This document shows positions 1 to 11,883 of a DNA stretch of 64,000 bases, piece by piece. Within the stretch, counting starts at the first letter, position 1, and each line of letters starts with the position of its first letter. The notes under the pieces are model-generated. The model ran no database searches, was not told the origin of the DNA, and saw only the letters and a list, made by a program, of their open reading frames with translations. The translations under genes and the position numbers were made by a program. This DNA comes from Acanthacorydalis orientalis (Eukaryota > Arthropoda > Insecta > Megaloptera > Corydalidae), in contig CM068321.1 in NCBI GenBank assembly GCA_034766995.1, positions 17,423,526 through 17,487,525 on the forward strand, written 5' to 3'.

Positions 1-374
1 ATATATAACTAATGAATGAATGAATAAGAGTGTGTTTTTAGATATCAATATTTTTCACATTTGACATTTTGAAAAAAATATTCATTATATTTTTTTACAA
101 ATGATATCTGATGTAGCCATACTATTCTTACGTTCTGCCTATGTATATATTTGAGAAAAAAAATCGTTCGGTGGTTTGTCGAGCTTCTCGGAAAGAGAAT
201 GAGGTATAAGGACGTTTAGGATAAACCAGTCATCGATTGATAAATTCTCCGAGGACGTGACGCTGAGGCAATAGAAGGAGATAAACGACAGGAGTGTCTG
301 TGTCTTTTCATTCTAAAAACACACGTACTGAATGACACACAATCTCACACAAATTTTTACACACACACCTACAC

Positions 375-376
<2 letters not shown>

Positions 377-432
<56 letters not shown>
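377..432. repeat. (TA)n microsatellite
   Basis: About 56 bp of TA with a single C interruption near its start, preceded by a CA-rich stretch (about 320-375). Confidence 0.95.
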
Positions 433-434
<2 letters not shown>

Positions 435-622
435 AGAACGAATAAGGTTTATCGCCCTTCTAAAAAGTATCACTGACGTCTTCGTCCACAGCACGATTTA
501 CGTTTCTTTCATTTTTTTTCTAAAATCAAAGTTTTGTACTTTTGACATCTATTGAAGCACTGACGATAAAAAAAACTTCTTTTTAATTGCTGATGTGATT
601 TTTCAATTAATATTTTCAAATC

Positions 623-624
<2 letters not shown>

Positions 625-650
<26 letters not shown>
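625..650. repeat. (TA)n microsatellite
   Basis: Pure TA, 13 units. Confidence 0.95.
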
Positions 651-654
<4 letters not shown>

Positions 655-895
655 ATCTATAATATATTGAATATATTTTCGTTTAGAATCCTTTACAAAA
701 ATAATAGTCTTATAAAATTATCAGACTGATAAAAATATACTATTAGTTACAAGTTTTTATTCCATATTTACTTACAAACTTCTTGTATTTATAAAAAATA
801 TTCTGTCTGATTAATTATAATTTTTATATAATTTTTTTCACTATTGTTTTTATACTTTTCATACTAGATTTACAAGAAAAAAATGTTTAACTTTA

Positions 896-900
<5 letters not shown>

Positions 901-929
<29 letters not shown>
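901..929. repeat. (TA)n microsatellite
   Basis: Pure TA, about 14 units. Confidence 0.95.
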
Positions 930-930
<1 letters not shown>

Positions 931-1728
931 TCACAAACATTTTTTATATTTGTATAACGGAATAGCTGTATGACATATAGAATTTGCTTTGATTTTGTTC
1001 ATCCTATATAAAAAGCTTTACAGCTACGATATTTACTGTAAAGCTCGCTACTCATGTGCAGTGAGGAGGAGCGTTTTATTGTTTATTTTGAGCTGTAGTG
1101 GCAGAGTAAGATAAAGAACTTTATCTGACTTCAGGCTATGTTTCAATGTACCGAGCGACAAAATACCAAAACAAAACTGTACGTCTCCTAGTGTGTTATT
1201 TTTTACTGTAGCCTTTGTGGACCAGTAAGTCAATGAACTAGTCTGAACATAGAGAACATAGTTCATTATAACGGAGGTGGTTCGATTGAAAAGTGCAGAA
1301 TTGTGTATACTTTAATGGTAAAGTGATATTTTTTAAAAATTCAAACAAAAAAATTTGCATCTTTTTCATTTTTTTTCCTGATCGTCTTCTTTTAAACTTT
1401 AAATAAAGTATAGTGTAAAAATACTCTTTTTAAAATATTTTAAACTTTAACTTATGTGTGGCTTGAACCATTTTGTAATTCGATACTTCAAGATATTCTT
1501 CAATTCAGAACTTCTTATTAATAAATTGGTTATAATTGTAGTTTTTTAAACTTTTTATTAAAAAATCTATTCGGCAATTTTATATTTTTTTAAAATTCTT
1601 TAATAAATCCTCTTCTTGGTGTTAACAACAAAATAATTAAAATTATTATTATTAACCGTTTATAATCAGTTCAGAACATAAATCAATGAACTTTATCCGT
1701 CTATTACAACAGTTCTATTTACATAGAG

Positions 1729-1732
<4 letters not shown>

Positions 1733-1780
<48 letters not shown>
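1733..1780. repeat. (TA)n microsatellite with TG tail
   Basis: About 22 TA units, then an imperfect ATGTATGTGTGTGCG tail, a TA-to-TG compound repeat. Confidence 0.95.
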
Positions 1781-1785
<5 letters not shown>

Positions 1786-2804
1786 TGTGTGTGCGTCTGT
1801 GTAAAATGGCACAAATTTCCGAAAATAAACTTTAAATAATTCATACGAGTCATAATAACTGAAAATGATTTTATATTTAAATCAGTAATATTGAAATAGT
1901 TATAAAAAATAATGTAAGTTTAATTATTTGAAGTTTATTTTACAATAAATTTGTTATGAAATGTTATCCTATTAATTTTATAAAACGTAATTATAAAAAA
2001 AAATGTTTGAAATTCTAATATCTCATTAAAGAATTTAATATTCTAACGTTAGTTTAAATTAAAAAATAACAACTAGTATGTCAAAGCAACGTCTATGCCA
2101 GCTGTTTCATAAGTAGACTACATAAATAAACTAAAACTGTAAAACATTACTATTTTCCGTAGTACAAATTATTAAAAGATTCTTCAATTCAACGCTTGAT
2201 TAACAAATTTATATTTAATTAAATAATGTAAAAGTTATATTGTTTTATTAAATCTGTTGTATAGTATCAAGTAATTAATTTAATATAGAATAGTCTAACG
2301 TATTTTTCAAACGAATAACTAAGATAACTAAATTGTAAAACAATTTTAAATATTTAATATAGATTTATCTACAACAAAACGTAATAATTAAATGGATATT
2401 TTTTGGTTACATTTGTATACTAAGTTCACGTTTTAGTTCTTTAATACAGTAGTTATTTTTTTCTTCTATCATAGCTATTATTGCGACTTAAGTTATTGAT
2501 TTCCTATGAACATCTCAACTTTTATTCTTTTTTCGCGACCATTTTCTTAATTTCAAATAGTTGTTTTGGTTTATGTTATCAGATGATTAAAATTGATTAA
2601 TAAATAACATTTTATAGTTTATTAAAGCTTAAACTATTTAAAATATATTATATTTGTATAAAACTTTCTAAAAAATGATAACCTCATAAAACTATGATAT
2701 ATAAATTGTTTATCTGACTGAAAATATTTTTAAATCAACTTTTTTAAAACTGTTTTCTTTTTTCAAAGGCCTAAATTACTTTTATATATTTTTACAATCA
2801 CTAG

Positions 2805-2807
<3 letters not shown>

Positions 2808-2857
<50 letters not shown>
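2808..2857. repeat. (TA)n microsatellite
   Basis: Pure TA, 25 units. Confidence 0.95.
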
Positions 2858-2858
<1 letters not shown>

Positions 2859-2931
2859 CATTAGAGTTCCAAGTAAATTATAGAAGTGTAAAAATTTGTA
2901 CAGTAAACAAAATAGTTAACAGAACCACTCA

Positions 2932-3108
2932 TCATCTTTTTTCCAAGACCACTGCGAATTTCATCTTTAGCCAATCACGTACCGTTTGAAGTTCTTTCCG
3001 GTCCGTGTTTTCCTTTTTTTCGTTTATTTTACGTCCTTCCGTATGCTTTACGCTCATGTATTTCACCTTCAAGTATTTATCCACGAAATGTTGTTGCTTC
3101 AACGATGC
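2932..3108 (-). CDS. possible exon or TE fragment, unrecognised
   Basis: On the minus strand a frame is open from just after a TTCTAG acceptor-like site (exon from 3108) to a stop at 2932-2934. The peptide is strongly basic and charged, with a segment reading HTEGRKINEKKENTDRKEL. A donor-like GTACGTG at 2976-2982 would end an exon at 2983. There is no start methionine at the 5' end, so it would be internal. The opposite strand is also open (from 2986) but runs into a TA repeat. I do not recognise the product. Chance is a realistic alternative. Confidence 0.15.
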   Translation of the reverse strand, partial: ASLKQQHFVDKYLKVKYMSVKHTEGRKINEKKENTDRKELQTVRDWLKMKFAVVLEKR

Positions 3109-3172
3109 CTAGAAGCATCTTGTTCGTACAACCACTTCATCAATCCCAACTTGATCTTTGATGATGTTGAAC

Positions 3173-3175
<3 letters not shown>

Positions 3176-3227
<52 letters not shown>
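3176..3227. repeat. (TA)n microsatellite
   Basis: Pure TA, 26 units. Confidence 0.95.
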
Positions 3228-3229
<2 letters not shown>

Positions 3230-3618
3230 CATGTATGTTTTTATGTTTCGATTGCTTATTTCGCGGAACAAATGTTCATATTTGAAGTACAGATGGTGTG
3301 TGTTTCTAGTTTATTGTGTAATCTATAAGTATGGAGTTGTATATAGTTATATGAATGTTTACGCTAAGAGAATCCGTGATTAATTTGAACAAATATATTA
3401 CATCAAATATTTTGATAAATTGTATCATTTACAATGTATTGTAGAAATAAGGAAAACAAATAAATCGCATATAGTTTGATAAAAAAAGTATTTACTTACA
3501 ATATATTATAAAAAAAATGATTCTCATTGTATTTACTTTAAGAAATATTTTTTAAATTTTATTTATTACTTTAAAAAGATCGTCTTTATTTGTACTTACA
3601 AATTACTGGTACTATACT

Positions 3619-3622
<4 letters not shown>

Positions 3623-3697
<75 letters not shown>
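3623..3697. repeat. long pure (TA)n microsatellite
   Basis: About 37 uninterrupted TA units, one of the longest pure arrays in the window. Confidence 0.95.
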
Positions 3698-3699
<2 letters not shown>

Positions 3700-4849
3700 T
3701 GGCATCGTCAAGTAGTTGAGTTGCTTTGAAAATGTTGTCAAAATTCGATTTGTTTTGGAGCTGATTTTTATAAAATACATAAAAATAACTTAACTATATG
3801 TATAGAATAGAAATATTTATACCAGTTGCAACAAACATTTGGACATATAGTGATTTGAAAAAAAATACTAAAAAAAACTATTTTAATTATAATTAAAACA
3901 ATTATTAAATTTTCGTTACGATTTTTTATGTATATTCTCTAATGCTTCAAATTTAAATCTTAAGTAAGTGTTTTGATTATTATTAAAATATTTTTATTAA
4001 CTGTTTTATACGTTTTACTAATTAAATTAAAAATAAATATATTAAAAAGTTTCGTAAATCGATATTTCTGTATTATCTCTATTTATAAATTTTAAAAAAT
4101 ATTTCTTTTAGAAATAGAAATTATACTTATAATTTCAGAATACCTACTAAAAGTCGGTTAAAAAATGTATAAAATAAAAATATATTATTTAAAGAGATTG
4201 TATTATTTGTAAACTAAAAAAATTCTCTCTTTTTTCTTTATTTCTTAATTTAAATATTTTTAATTATTTAATATATGTATTACATTTGGTATAAAAATTA
4301 CTATTTCAATTTCAGTTTAAAACTGAAATATCTTTGTACAATATTTCTGAGGAAATATATTTTAGCTACAAAATTTATGCATGATTCGTATATGAATTAT
4401 TAAAAATATTAACAACGTTTTAATGATGATGTTCAAAATAATTAGGTAATTACTATGTTGAAAAATTATTTTCAGTGTGATTGATGAAACCGTTTAATTT
4501 TTTGAAAGATGTCATTATTTAAAAATGAAACAAATTTCATAACTTATAAATTGCATGTTTAATATCAATCGTATTTATTACACTTATTAATCGTATTTAT
4601 AACGTATAAAAAAATGATTTTAAGATACATTTATTTCATGATCGATTTACTTGCATGGGTATTATTTTATAAATTAGAAGTGAACGACACATCTTCTAAA
4701 AACACAGTAAAATTTACATTAGATACAAAACCGCCGCATTAAAAACAGCAATAAATTAAATTATATGCGGGAATTAAAAACTTGCAAAGTGGCTATAAAG
4801 CTCATAAACATATTATTCGTTCGTAAATTTTCCGAATAACTGCGTTTTA

Positions 4850-5265
4850 AACAGATTTTCATTGGCCATAAACGTTCATATTAGATATTTATTTTCCGTG
4901 CGGACGGAACGCGTCGAACGGAATACAAACGTTATACAAATGGCTCCATCATAGCGACCGGCTAGACAGACGTTGCGTTCTAGTATTGTTAATTGAATGA
5001 TGTGACGGGGATTCCGGTCGTGGACATATGCCAGAAGCTCTCACTGCTGGATCAACGGCCCCCGAACGTACTGTTTAACCAGTAAGTACGGTCCGACCGC
5101 AGACGCATGTATCTTGTTTCGAACGACAAATGTCTCTCGTAGACGCGCACATGTCTGACCGTTCTAATGTTCCAAATACTCACCCCTTGTTTCAATCGAC
5201 GTGGACGAAAACTTACGTTACGCTTATATGCTGTTGACCCATTTTTCTTCGTCTGTTACGGCCCA
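4850..5265. promoter_or_regulatory. CpG-rich patch with a possible + strand donor
   Basis: This patch of about 400 bp is much richer in G, C and CpG than its surroundings. A strong donor-like GTAAGTACG begins at 5082 on the + strand. Upstream of it a frame is open with a protein-like reading (VVDICQKLSLLDQRPPNVLF) but has neither an in-frame ATG nor an AG acceptor before its upstream stop. A coding exon is therefore hard to justify, and an untranslated first exon ending at 5081 fits better. The patch also contains short upstream-type ATGs. It could equally be conserved regulatory DNA. Confidence 0.3.
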
Positions 5266-5468
5266 TTTGTAAACATTTAATGGATACATACATTACCCGT
5301 TTTACTAGTCTGGATTGCCTCTCTAACTCATTAAAATTACATATTACTTTATTGTATGCAGCTGCAGTTAAGTCTGATTGTAGTGCAGTGAGATTGTAAT
5401 ATAGGCAATAAAAATTTAATATTCGCTTTGATATATTAATTTCTTGGACGTTCAGAATGCATATATTC

Positions 5469-5473
<5 letters not shown>

Positions 5474-5550
<77 letters not shown>

Positions 5551-5557
5551 AATAATT
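5474..5557. repeat. compound (TA)n-(ATA)n microsatellite
   Basis: About 31 TA units pass directly into about seven ATA units (5535-5557), the only clear trinucleotide array in the window. Confidence 0.95.
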
Positions 5558-5813
5558 TAAAATACATTCGTAATAGAATAGTGAATATATCGAGGTACTG
5601 ACAGATATACTTTTTCATTAAAATTTGAAAGTCTTTCAGCCCCCTAATAAAATGTATTATAACAACGATATAATCAAGATATTTTTAAGTACAAAAACTT
5701 ATTGCGATTATTTATTATAAACAGTGAAAAAAATATATTCTTATAGGAAATATAAAAAAATCTTGTTTAATTTTTTTTGAGTAGAGTTAATTTTATAAGT
5801 CAGTACAATTCGA

Positions 5814-6112
5814 AGTACAGACTAATTTAAAGATACATTTAACAAAAATATAGATATCAGAAGCTTTATTCATTCAGTTGCATTTATTTACGCTTCTTTA
5901 AACGTTGAAAATTTTTGAAAATCTGATTATTAACTTTAAATTATAATTGTTTTTTGCGTTGTTGTTTGTTATTATTAATAGATTTTATTTTTACTTTATT
6001 CTTCATTATTTTTCCATAAAAGTTAAAAATAATTAAATTGTTGTATGCATTTAAAAAGATACTAAAAACTCAACCCTATTATATAAAAATCTAAACATCC
6101 TTGGATAAAAGT
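5814..6112 (+). repeat. dispersed repeat family A, copy 1
   Basis: Aligns co-linearly by eye with 11884-12214. Shared blocks include ACAGAC at the left edge, a GTTTTTTG-GTTG core, TTTTATTTTTACTTTATT, TTATTTTTCCAT and TATATAAAAATCTAAACATC near the right edge, with small indels between. No coding frame is conserved, so a non-autonomous element or an old segmental duplication is likely. Confidence 0.7.
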
Positions 6113-6544
6113 GTTAGTGAGTGTAAAGTATGACAAAAAGTCATTCTTGTTGTGAATTTTAAACAATGTAAAGTTAAAAAAATAGTAATAGACTATCAGT
6201 TGGGTTTAATTAACATTTCAGTTATTTCTGAAATATCAGTTTAATTATTTGATTTAAGTGTGAGTCTTTTTTTAATTTAATATTTATATACATTACTTAG
6301 AAGTCAAGCTGTATAAGCTATTACATAGAAATATCTTAATAATATTTTTTTAATAAGCATTATAAAAGGAATTTGTGCATAATATGTGTTTATCTTATAT
6401 TAAAGAAGTTATTAATCAATGAATTTGTCGTTTTGATAACTTTGAAATTATTTATACTTTAAAATATTTATAAAAAATAAATAAAAATTAACTTATAGTC
6501 ATGTGATATTGTTTCTTTGTTTCTCTATCTATATCTATCTATCT

Positions 6545-6582
<38 letters not shown>

Positions 6583-6583
6583 T

Positions 6584-6639
<56 letters not shown>

Positions 6640-7658
6640 GTATATATATTACTATATATATATATATATATACATACATACACACATAGAAGAGACAGAT
6701 GTATATATTTTCTCCACCGTTTGTTGATCCACTATTATATAAAATATTGATCTTATTTCTTTCATTCAGAATCATTCTTTTCTAAACATTTCCAAACCAT
6801 TTTTTTAATATTCTTAATCCACCAGTTCGCTTGTTTCCTTCTTGGTTATATATATATATATATATATATATAAATATATGTATGTTTTTATTTATACAAA
6901 TACATACATATGTTATATCTTACGAAATATTTTTCTTTAGAACAACACACGTTACGATTTTGAGTGACATTCCATTATTTCAAATGTCAGTATTTGTAAA
7001 TCTGCGAATTCGTAAAACGTTCTTCTATTTTTAATAACTTCATTTTTAATTTAAATTATTTTTTTCTCTGAAAATTCCTTTTTTCACTTTTTGGGAGATT
7101 TTAGGAGTTGATATCATGGTTTTGTTTTTTTTTATATGTTCTTTCTTTAAATTTTTGTTACTATTGAAATGATTCTCTAATGATAACATATTGAAGACAA
7201 TCGTTTATAAAAAAGCTTCTTAACAGTCCGACCGAGGTCTGACATTCGTAAAAAAAACGTAACTTTTTATCTTGATTTAATGTTTATTCGACTGATTTTG
7301 ATGTTTTAATGCAGTTAAAAAAATTGATTCATAATATATGATCATAATGTTTTAAAGTGTTAACTTGTCTTGCTACCACAAACTATTTTATATTATTTAT
7401 TTGACTTGTCATACGAAGCGTGATAATTTTAGCACTTCTGTTCCTATTTCTATTTCTATTAATTCTACGTACTAAATAATTTTTCTATTTAATAAATTTA
7501 TAATAAAATGCAATAATAGTAATAATGAAAATGATTAATAATAATGGTATAATAAGCTTACTCAATCTTATATATATATGTTTTCACACTAATAAATATA
7601 CAAATATAACCACAAAAATATGTATGACATTATTATTAACACTGTTATTTATTTACAG
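6113..7658. other. AT-rich non-coding stretch
   Basis: No gene seen. Contains the compound TA cluster at 6548-6688 and a short TA array at 6847-6872. The open frames here are repeat readings or of chance length. Confidence 0.6.
6548..6688. repeat. broken (TA)n cluster
   Basis: About 140 bp of TA broken by ATTATG and TACATACATACACACA pieces. It is preceded by a short TATC run (about 6526-6542). Confidence 0.95.
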
Positions 7659-7805
7659 ATTCAATCAAATGGAGATTAATAATGAGACAACTGGACAGCA
7701 TTTGCAAGGAGTATCGTCTAAAATAGAATTTTAGTTCCACAAATTGATTGAGAAATTATTGTCGTCTTGAAAATTCCTGAAAACATGAAGTCTGCAGTTA
7801 TAATT
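7659..7805 (+). CDS. candidate first coding exon, start of a secreted protein (MKSAVII)
   Basis: A pyrimidine-rich tract ending in TTATTTACAG precedes 7659, and a strong donor GTGAGTAA begins at 7806. The last 21 bases code for Met-Lys-Ser-Ala-Val-Ile-Ile from an ATG at 7785 in AAAACATG, a favourable insect start context. The exon ends in phase 0. Lys-Ser followed by small and aliphatic residues is how many insect signal peptides begin, so a secreted product is a guess. The remaining 126 bases would be 5' untranslated, with a 21-codon upstream frame from the ATG at 7670. No unambiguous partner exon was found downstream; the hydrophobic core must lie in another exon. Chance pairing of splice-like sites is the alternative. 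Confidence 0.4.
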
Positions 7806-7902
7806 GTGAGTAATTTTTTACTTTCCTATTAATCGTATTAAATATAATTTTATTCCAATGAAAATTAAATCAATTTGTGTCGATTGAAATATTTTCTATC
7901 TA

Positions 7903-8010
7903 TATTTCTCTATGTATCTATTTACATGTCTCTCTCTCTCTTTCTATTTATATCTATATATATATATAGAGAGAGAGATAAAGATGTAAATAGATATATA
8001 GAGAGAAATA
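7903..8010. repeat. microsatellite fold-back
   Basis: The left arm (7903-7940) contains TATTTCTCTATGTATCTATT and a CT run. The right arm (7968-8010) contains a GA run and ends in GAGAGAAATA. The right arm reversed matches the left over about 40 bp with small differences. A TA run forms the loop region. Confidence 0.8.
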
Positions 8011-8760
8011 ATAAAGATTTAATTTAGTTAAATATTCTTGTTTTATATATAACAGAAGTAAAATATAAATTATTGTTAAAAATATAAATTTTGTACAACA
8101 CAAAATTGTATCCATAAAAAAAATTAACATACTTTTTATTTTTTACATTCTTGTTTTCACATAATTACATTTACATATTTTACATTCACATTCTTCTAAA
8201 TAACGCATCAAAATGACAAATTTACTTATGGAATTTAAATGATATTGTAATTTGCATCCGTGGAGTTAAATTTTATATTTTATCTCTCGATTTTTTATTA
8301 GTTTAAGAAAAATTAAAATAATAAAATACCTTTTTTTTAATTATTTATTCACTTTTAGAATAAAATGAATTACAATATTACAATATATCTTATTAAAATA
8401 TGAATATAGTTTTAAATATTAAATGTTTTTACAAATGAAATGAATATTTCAAAACAGTTCTGTATAAAATGTAATTTTATTTGTTAAAAAAACTAATTTA
8501 AGACATATGTTAATCATACTTTTAGGCGAATGACTTATTTTAGGTGAGAAAAAAGTCAATCATTAAAAGATTAAAATAATGATAATTAGTGCATTTTAAT
8601 TAATTTAAGCTATTCATGAACTTCATTGATTAATTTCAGTTCTTTATTATTTATTAAGGAATTCATTTTTTTTAATTTCTACAAAAGCTAAATTTTGAGA
8701 TATATATATATATACATATTCTGAATAGCACGTTATCTTTTGGGAAAAATTAATAATTGT

Positions 8761-8887
8761 CTAGGACCCACATCAACAGGAGATCCCCAACTGAACTTTT
8801 ATAAACTTATTAGTGTAGTACAACACTGTACATGGGGCCCCCTAATTCACATTTACCTGGGCCACACGAAGCTATAACGCGCCACTG
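8761..8887 (-). mobile_element. possible DNA transposon end
   Basis: A GC-richer, non-coding block ends abruptly with GCGCCACTG at 8887. Read on the minus strand it starts CAGTGGCGCG, a common type of hAT-like terminus. The partner terminus and target-site duplication were not found. A forward terminus of similar form begins at 12224 but faces away, so the two are not one element. Confidence 0.3.
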
Positions 8888-9481
8888 TATAAACTAATAT
8901 TTCTAAAATAAATTAACCAATGCTAATGGATATTTAGATAGGTATTTATTTTTATATAAGATTTTATCCAAGTTCAAATTTTATTTATACGTTTTAAGTT
9001 TGGACCAATAAATGTATGAAAATAGATTCATTTCAATTAACTTATCTTGAAGAAACTATTTTCAGTTAGATTTTTTTAAAAAAAGTTACATATATATCTA
9101 CATAGATATATATGAAAATAATGTGATTGAAATGTTATTAAAAATCATAAAATACGAGAAATATATGATTTTAGATTAAAAATGTATATTGAAAGTATAA
9201 ATCCAGCTGTCACATCAAAATATACGTACGTTATATGTTTGAATTGCTTGAACTGCTGAAAGCATTTTCATAACTCTTGAGTTTAAAGATCAATATGTCA
9301 TAAAAACTGTCGACTGTAACTTCCGATGTCAACATTTTGTTAGAAAATTGAACGAAGTTGTAAAGATTTCGCCGTAAAAAAACTTTTTATCATTATGCAT
9401 TTATATTTTATTTCTTATATATACATTATTTTTTTCTATACTATAATACATAAAAAAGTATAAAGATGATGGTTTTGACGT

Positions 9482-9715
9482 ATTTTCTGAAACATGTATA
9501 TTCAAATACACTCAATCTGGATTAGAAGAGGATATAGTATATTGGAAACATTATTATAACTCAGATTGTTAGTAGAAAGAAACATTTGATAAGAAAAAGA
9601 AAAAAATTATTGTTGCTATATTGATTTTAAAAAAGATTTCGATACAAGGAATAATACCTTCTTGAATAAATTAAATAATGATATTCGTTAGGTTCCTAAA
9701 CTAACAAAATATATA

Positions 9716-9716
<1 letters not shown>
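9482..9716 (+). mobile_element. LINE reverse transcriptase remnant (CR1/Jockey/L2-like)
   Basis: At 9617-9646 the + strand reads YIDFKKDFDT, matching the reverse transcriptase motif usually written (Y/F)xDFxKAFDTV of non-LTR retrotransposons. The same frame continues NNTFLNKLNNDIR, resembling the (I)LLNKLNxYGIR that follows in CR1/Jockey/L2-type enzymes. After one stop comes VPKLTKYIF, like the GVPLKLIKSYL segment. Upstream near 9518, with frame changes, TQSGL resembles the NQSGFR/QYGFR motif. Stops and frameshifts show it is dead. A TA array begins at about 9719, where the homology is lost. Clade assignment from this fragment is tentative. Confidence 0.65.

Positions 9717-9718
<2 letters not shown>

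Positions 9719-9769
<51 letters not shown>
9719..9769. repeat. (TA)n microsatellite
   Basis: About 25 TA units, abutting the LINE remnant on its right. Confidence 0.95.
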
Positions 9770-9772
<3 letters not shown>

Positions 9773-10345
9773 CGTTATTCAAACGTTTAGATCCACTTGA
9801 AATAATAGCTTTCAAGTGATTATAGTAATAATTAAGTGTTTAACTTTTATTTTAAGATAAAATAATAAATTTGTTTAAATTATTCCATCATGCCTGGTAG
9901 ACATTAGTCATGCAATGTTAATTTGGTATACTTTTGTAATTTCATTTCATACCTGCTTTACTTTTAAGTAAAAAAATATAATAAACTTGATAAAATACAT
10001 TGCGTTTTTTAGTAACAAGTTCTCTATGAATTGTAATTAGTTTTTTTACAAAAATGTGATACATATAAGGCTCAATGTGTATATAATTATATTTCTTTAG
10101 AATCTATATGAAATTATTTTGTAAAATATAAAAGTAATTATGGACGTGTATAAATCTGTGATGTGATTATCACTCTAAGTAGTTAAAATAAATAATAGCG
10201 GTTATCATACAAACACTGAAATTTAAAAATTTACCATGCTGTTTCAGTACATAATTTTATTCTGAATATGAAAAAAATTACACTTAACTATATTTCTGAA
10301 TTATGAGATTATTAGTTTATTCAAAATTGATATGTGTAGACAGTT

Positions 10346-10443
10346 TTTCGTAGTGGTAATATTTATTTTTCAATTTGGATGTAAGGTCCTCAATCGTGTT
10401 TAATTCGAAGCTAATATTTCCATTAACATAAAGCGTAAAAAGA
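10346..10443 (+). repeat. possible dispersed repeat C, copy 1
   Basis: Shares AATCGTGTTTAA and, about 22 bp later, ATTAACATAAAG followed by GTAAAAA or TAAAAA with 29300-29395 in the same orientation. Flanks are weaker. Short but co-linear. Confidence 0.35.
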
Positions 10444-10446
10444 CAT

Positions 10447-10627
10447 TCAAAAACATTTTAAACTGATGATAAAAATGCAAATGGAGTCAATCGTGTGCAC
10501 TGTCGAGACAATAATCTCGTTAACAGAGCGAAAATCATCGTCCGTGTTGAGCGTGTGGTGTGTTCTTAGGAGATTCTGGAGCATAATTAGCGGTTCACTG
10601 GGCAAGTCCCGTGGATGCCGCATGTAA
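10447..10627. other. GC-richer patch open on both strands, possible exon
   Basis: In an AT-rich region this patch has long frames on both strands. The minus frame 10623-10447 has 58 codons from an ATG and reads in part LPSEPLIMLQNLLRTHHTLN. The + frame 10466-10627 has 53 codons from an ATG and reads in part SSVLSVWCVLRRFWSIISGS. Codon positions overlap so that one may shadow the other. No convincing splice pair decides the strand, and neither peptide is recognised. It may be an exon of a split gene or a conserved regulatory patch. Confidence 0.25.
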
Positions 10628-11172
10628 AATCTCTACTAATTACGTTGTTGCAAAGCGGATTTTGAATACTTCACAATCGTTCCTTCTATTGTTCCATTTA
10701 TTAAGACATCATCATTATGAAGTGTTGACAATTGATTTAATTGTTTGCGAAATGATGAGATCGCATACACACTTTATATGTTTGCGTTTTTATATTTCTC
10801 ATTTTTAATTTGATTTAATGGCCAAGTTATTAAAAATATGTAAATTTCTTTAATTTATTTTTAAAATCAGAATTTATTAAATATTTACAACTTTAAAAAT
10901 ATAATTACAATTGTTAGAAAAATATGATTATTTTTCCTTTTGTATATTAGTTAATAAAAGTATTTTTCAATTAATAAAAAAATACTTATAGTCAAAGCTA
11001 CTTCTTTAATAATACTTCGATAATATAAACATATTTTAATTTTAGTCCGATAATATAAACAGAAGATTGTCGTGTTTAACTGCAACTAATTGGTTAAAAA
11101 ATATTGTTTTATATTAACTGATAGCTAGACATTAAAAAAAATCTTGAAAAGTCTTCTTCAATGTCGTTTTTC

Positions 11173-11292
11173 ATAAGTTATATATTTTTTCTATAAGGTA
11201 TTCTAAAAAAAACTAAAATTATTTATCAAGGTCTGAATCATAATTAATTGAACTTAAAGTTTTCTGTTCTATATATACACTGAATTAATTAT
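11173..11292 (+). repeat. dispersed repeat family B, copy 1
   Basis: Co-linear with 12769-12890. Shared order is AAGTTA, TTCTAAAAAAAACTAAAA, a GGTCTGAATCA or GGTCTTGAATCA block, ATTAATTGA or ATTGATTA, then ACTGAATT or AGTGAATT. Strongly diverged. Confidence 0.5.
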
Positions 11293-11883
11293 ACACGCTA
11301 TACTTCTAACTAATATCAAATATATTCGAATGTTCTAGAATATTAAATATTTTAACTTACAATTGAATAAAACATTTCAAATTGACAAAGTTACTTAAAT
11401 AGTGTCTGTTTTTAATTGAAATGTTTTTTTATTGTTTTTCTTTTTTATTTCAATTGCATAAAAATAAAAATCTAACTTTAAATTATCATTTGGTATAACT
11501 TTATTATTTTTAGAATAAGGCATACTTCTAATCAATAAAAAATTGTTTAAAATTTTACAAAACATTTATTATATTTCAATTTACACAGGTTAATTGTTGT
11601 GAAAGATGATAACATTTCTATTTCAACAGCATTTATTTTATATAAGCTACATATTTCTTAGGTGTGTATTGATTGTACTTTGAAGAGTAATCCAATACAT
11701 TACTCTTCGATATGAAACTAAGCCAAACGCATGAGATAATTCCCAAATAATATCGAGACTATAGTTTTTGATTCTAGAAAAAGATTACTGTAATTACATA
11801 TTCATTTCAAGAATTGTTTCGGAATAATTTATTTATTATAATTAAATTTTTGGATCTAGATTACTACCAATTCTACCTAATAT

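Larger units (their letters stand above)
1..4849. other. AT-rich non-coding stretch with TA arrays
   Basis: No gene is recognised. The stretch holds seven (TA)n arrays and long A/T-rich sequence. Slightly GC-richer pieces lie near 160-330, 1020-1280 and 2940-3170. The 1048-1266 minus open frame (72 codons) is of a length expected by chance here. A TGACGTC half-CRE lies at 474-480 with no supporting context. Confidence 0.6.
7806..9470. other. AT-rich non-coding stretch
   Basis: Holds a CT/TA/GA fold-back (7903-8010) and a transposon-end-like patch (8761-8887). Nothing else is recognisable. Confidence 0.55.

Noticed and set aside
474..480. TGACGTC half-CRE as a promoter
   Set aside because: A lone 7-base word without a CpG patch or neighbouring boxes is expected by chance in 64 kb.
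1048..1266. 72-codon minus frame as a gene
   Set aside because: No splice sites, motif or strong composition shift. Frames of this length are expected by chance at this base composition.
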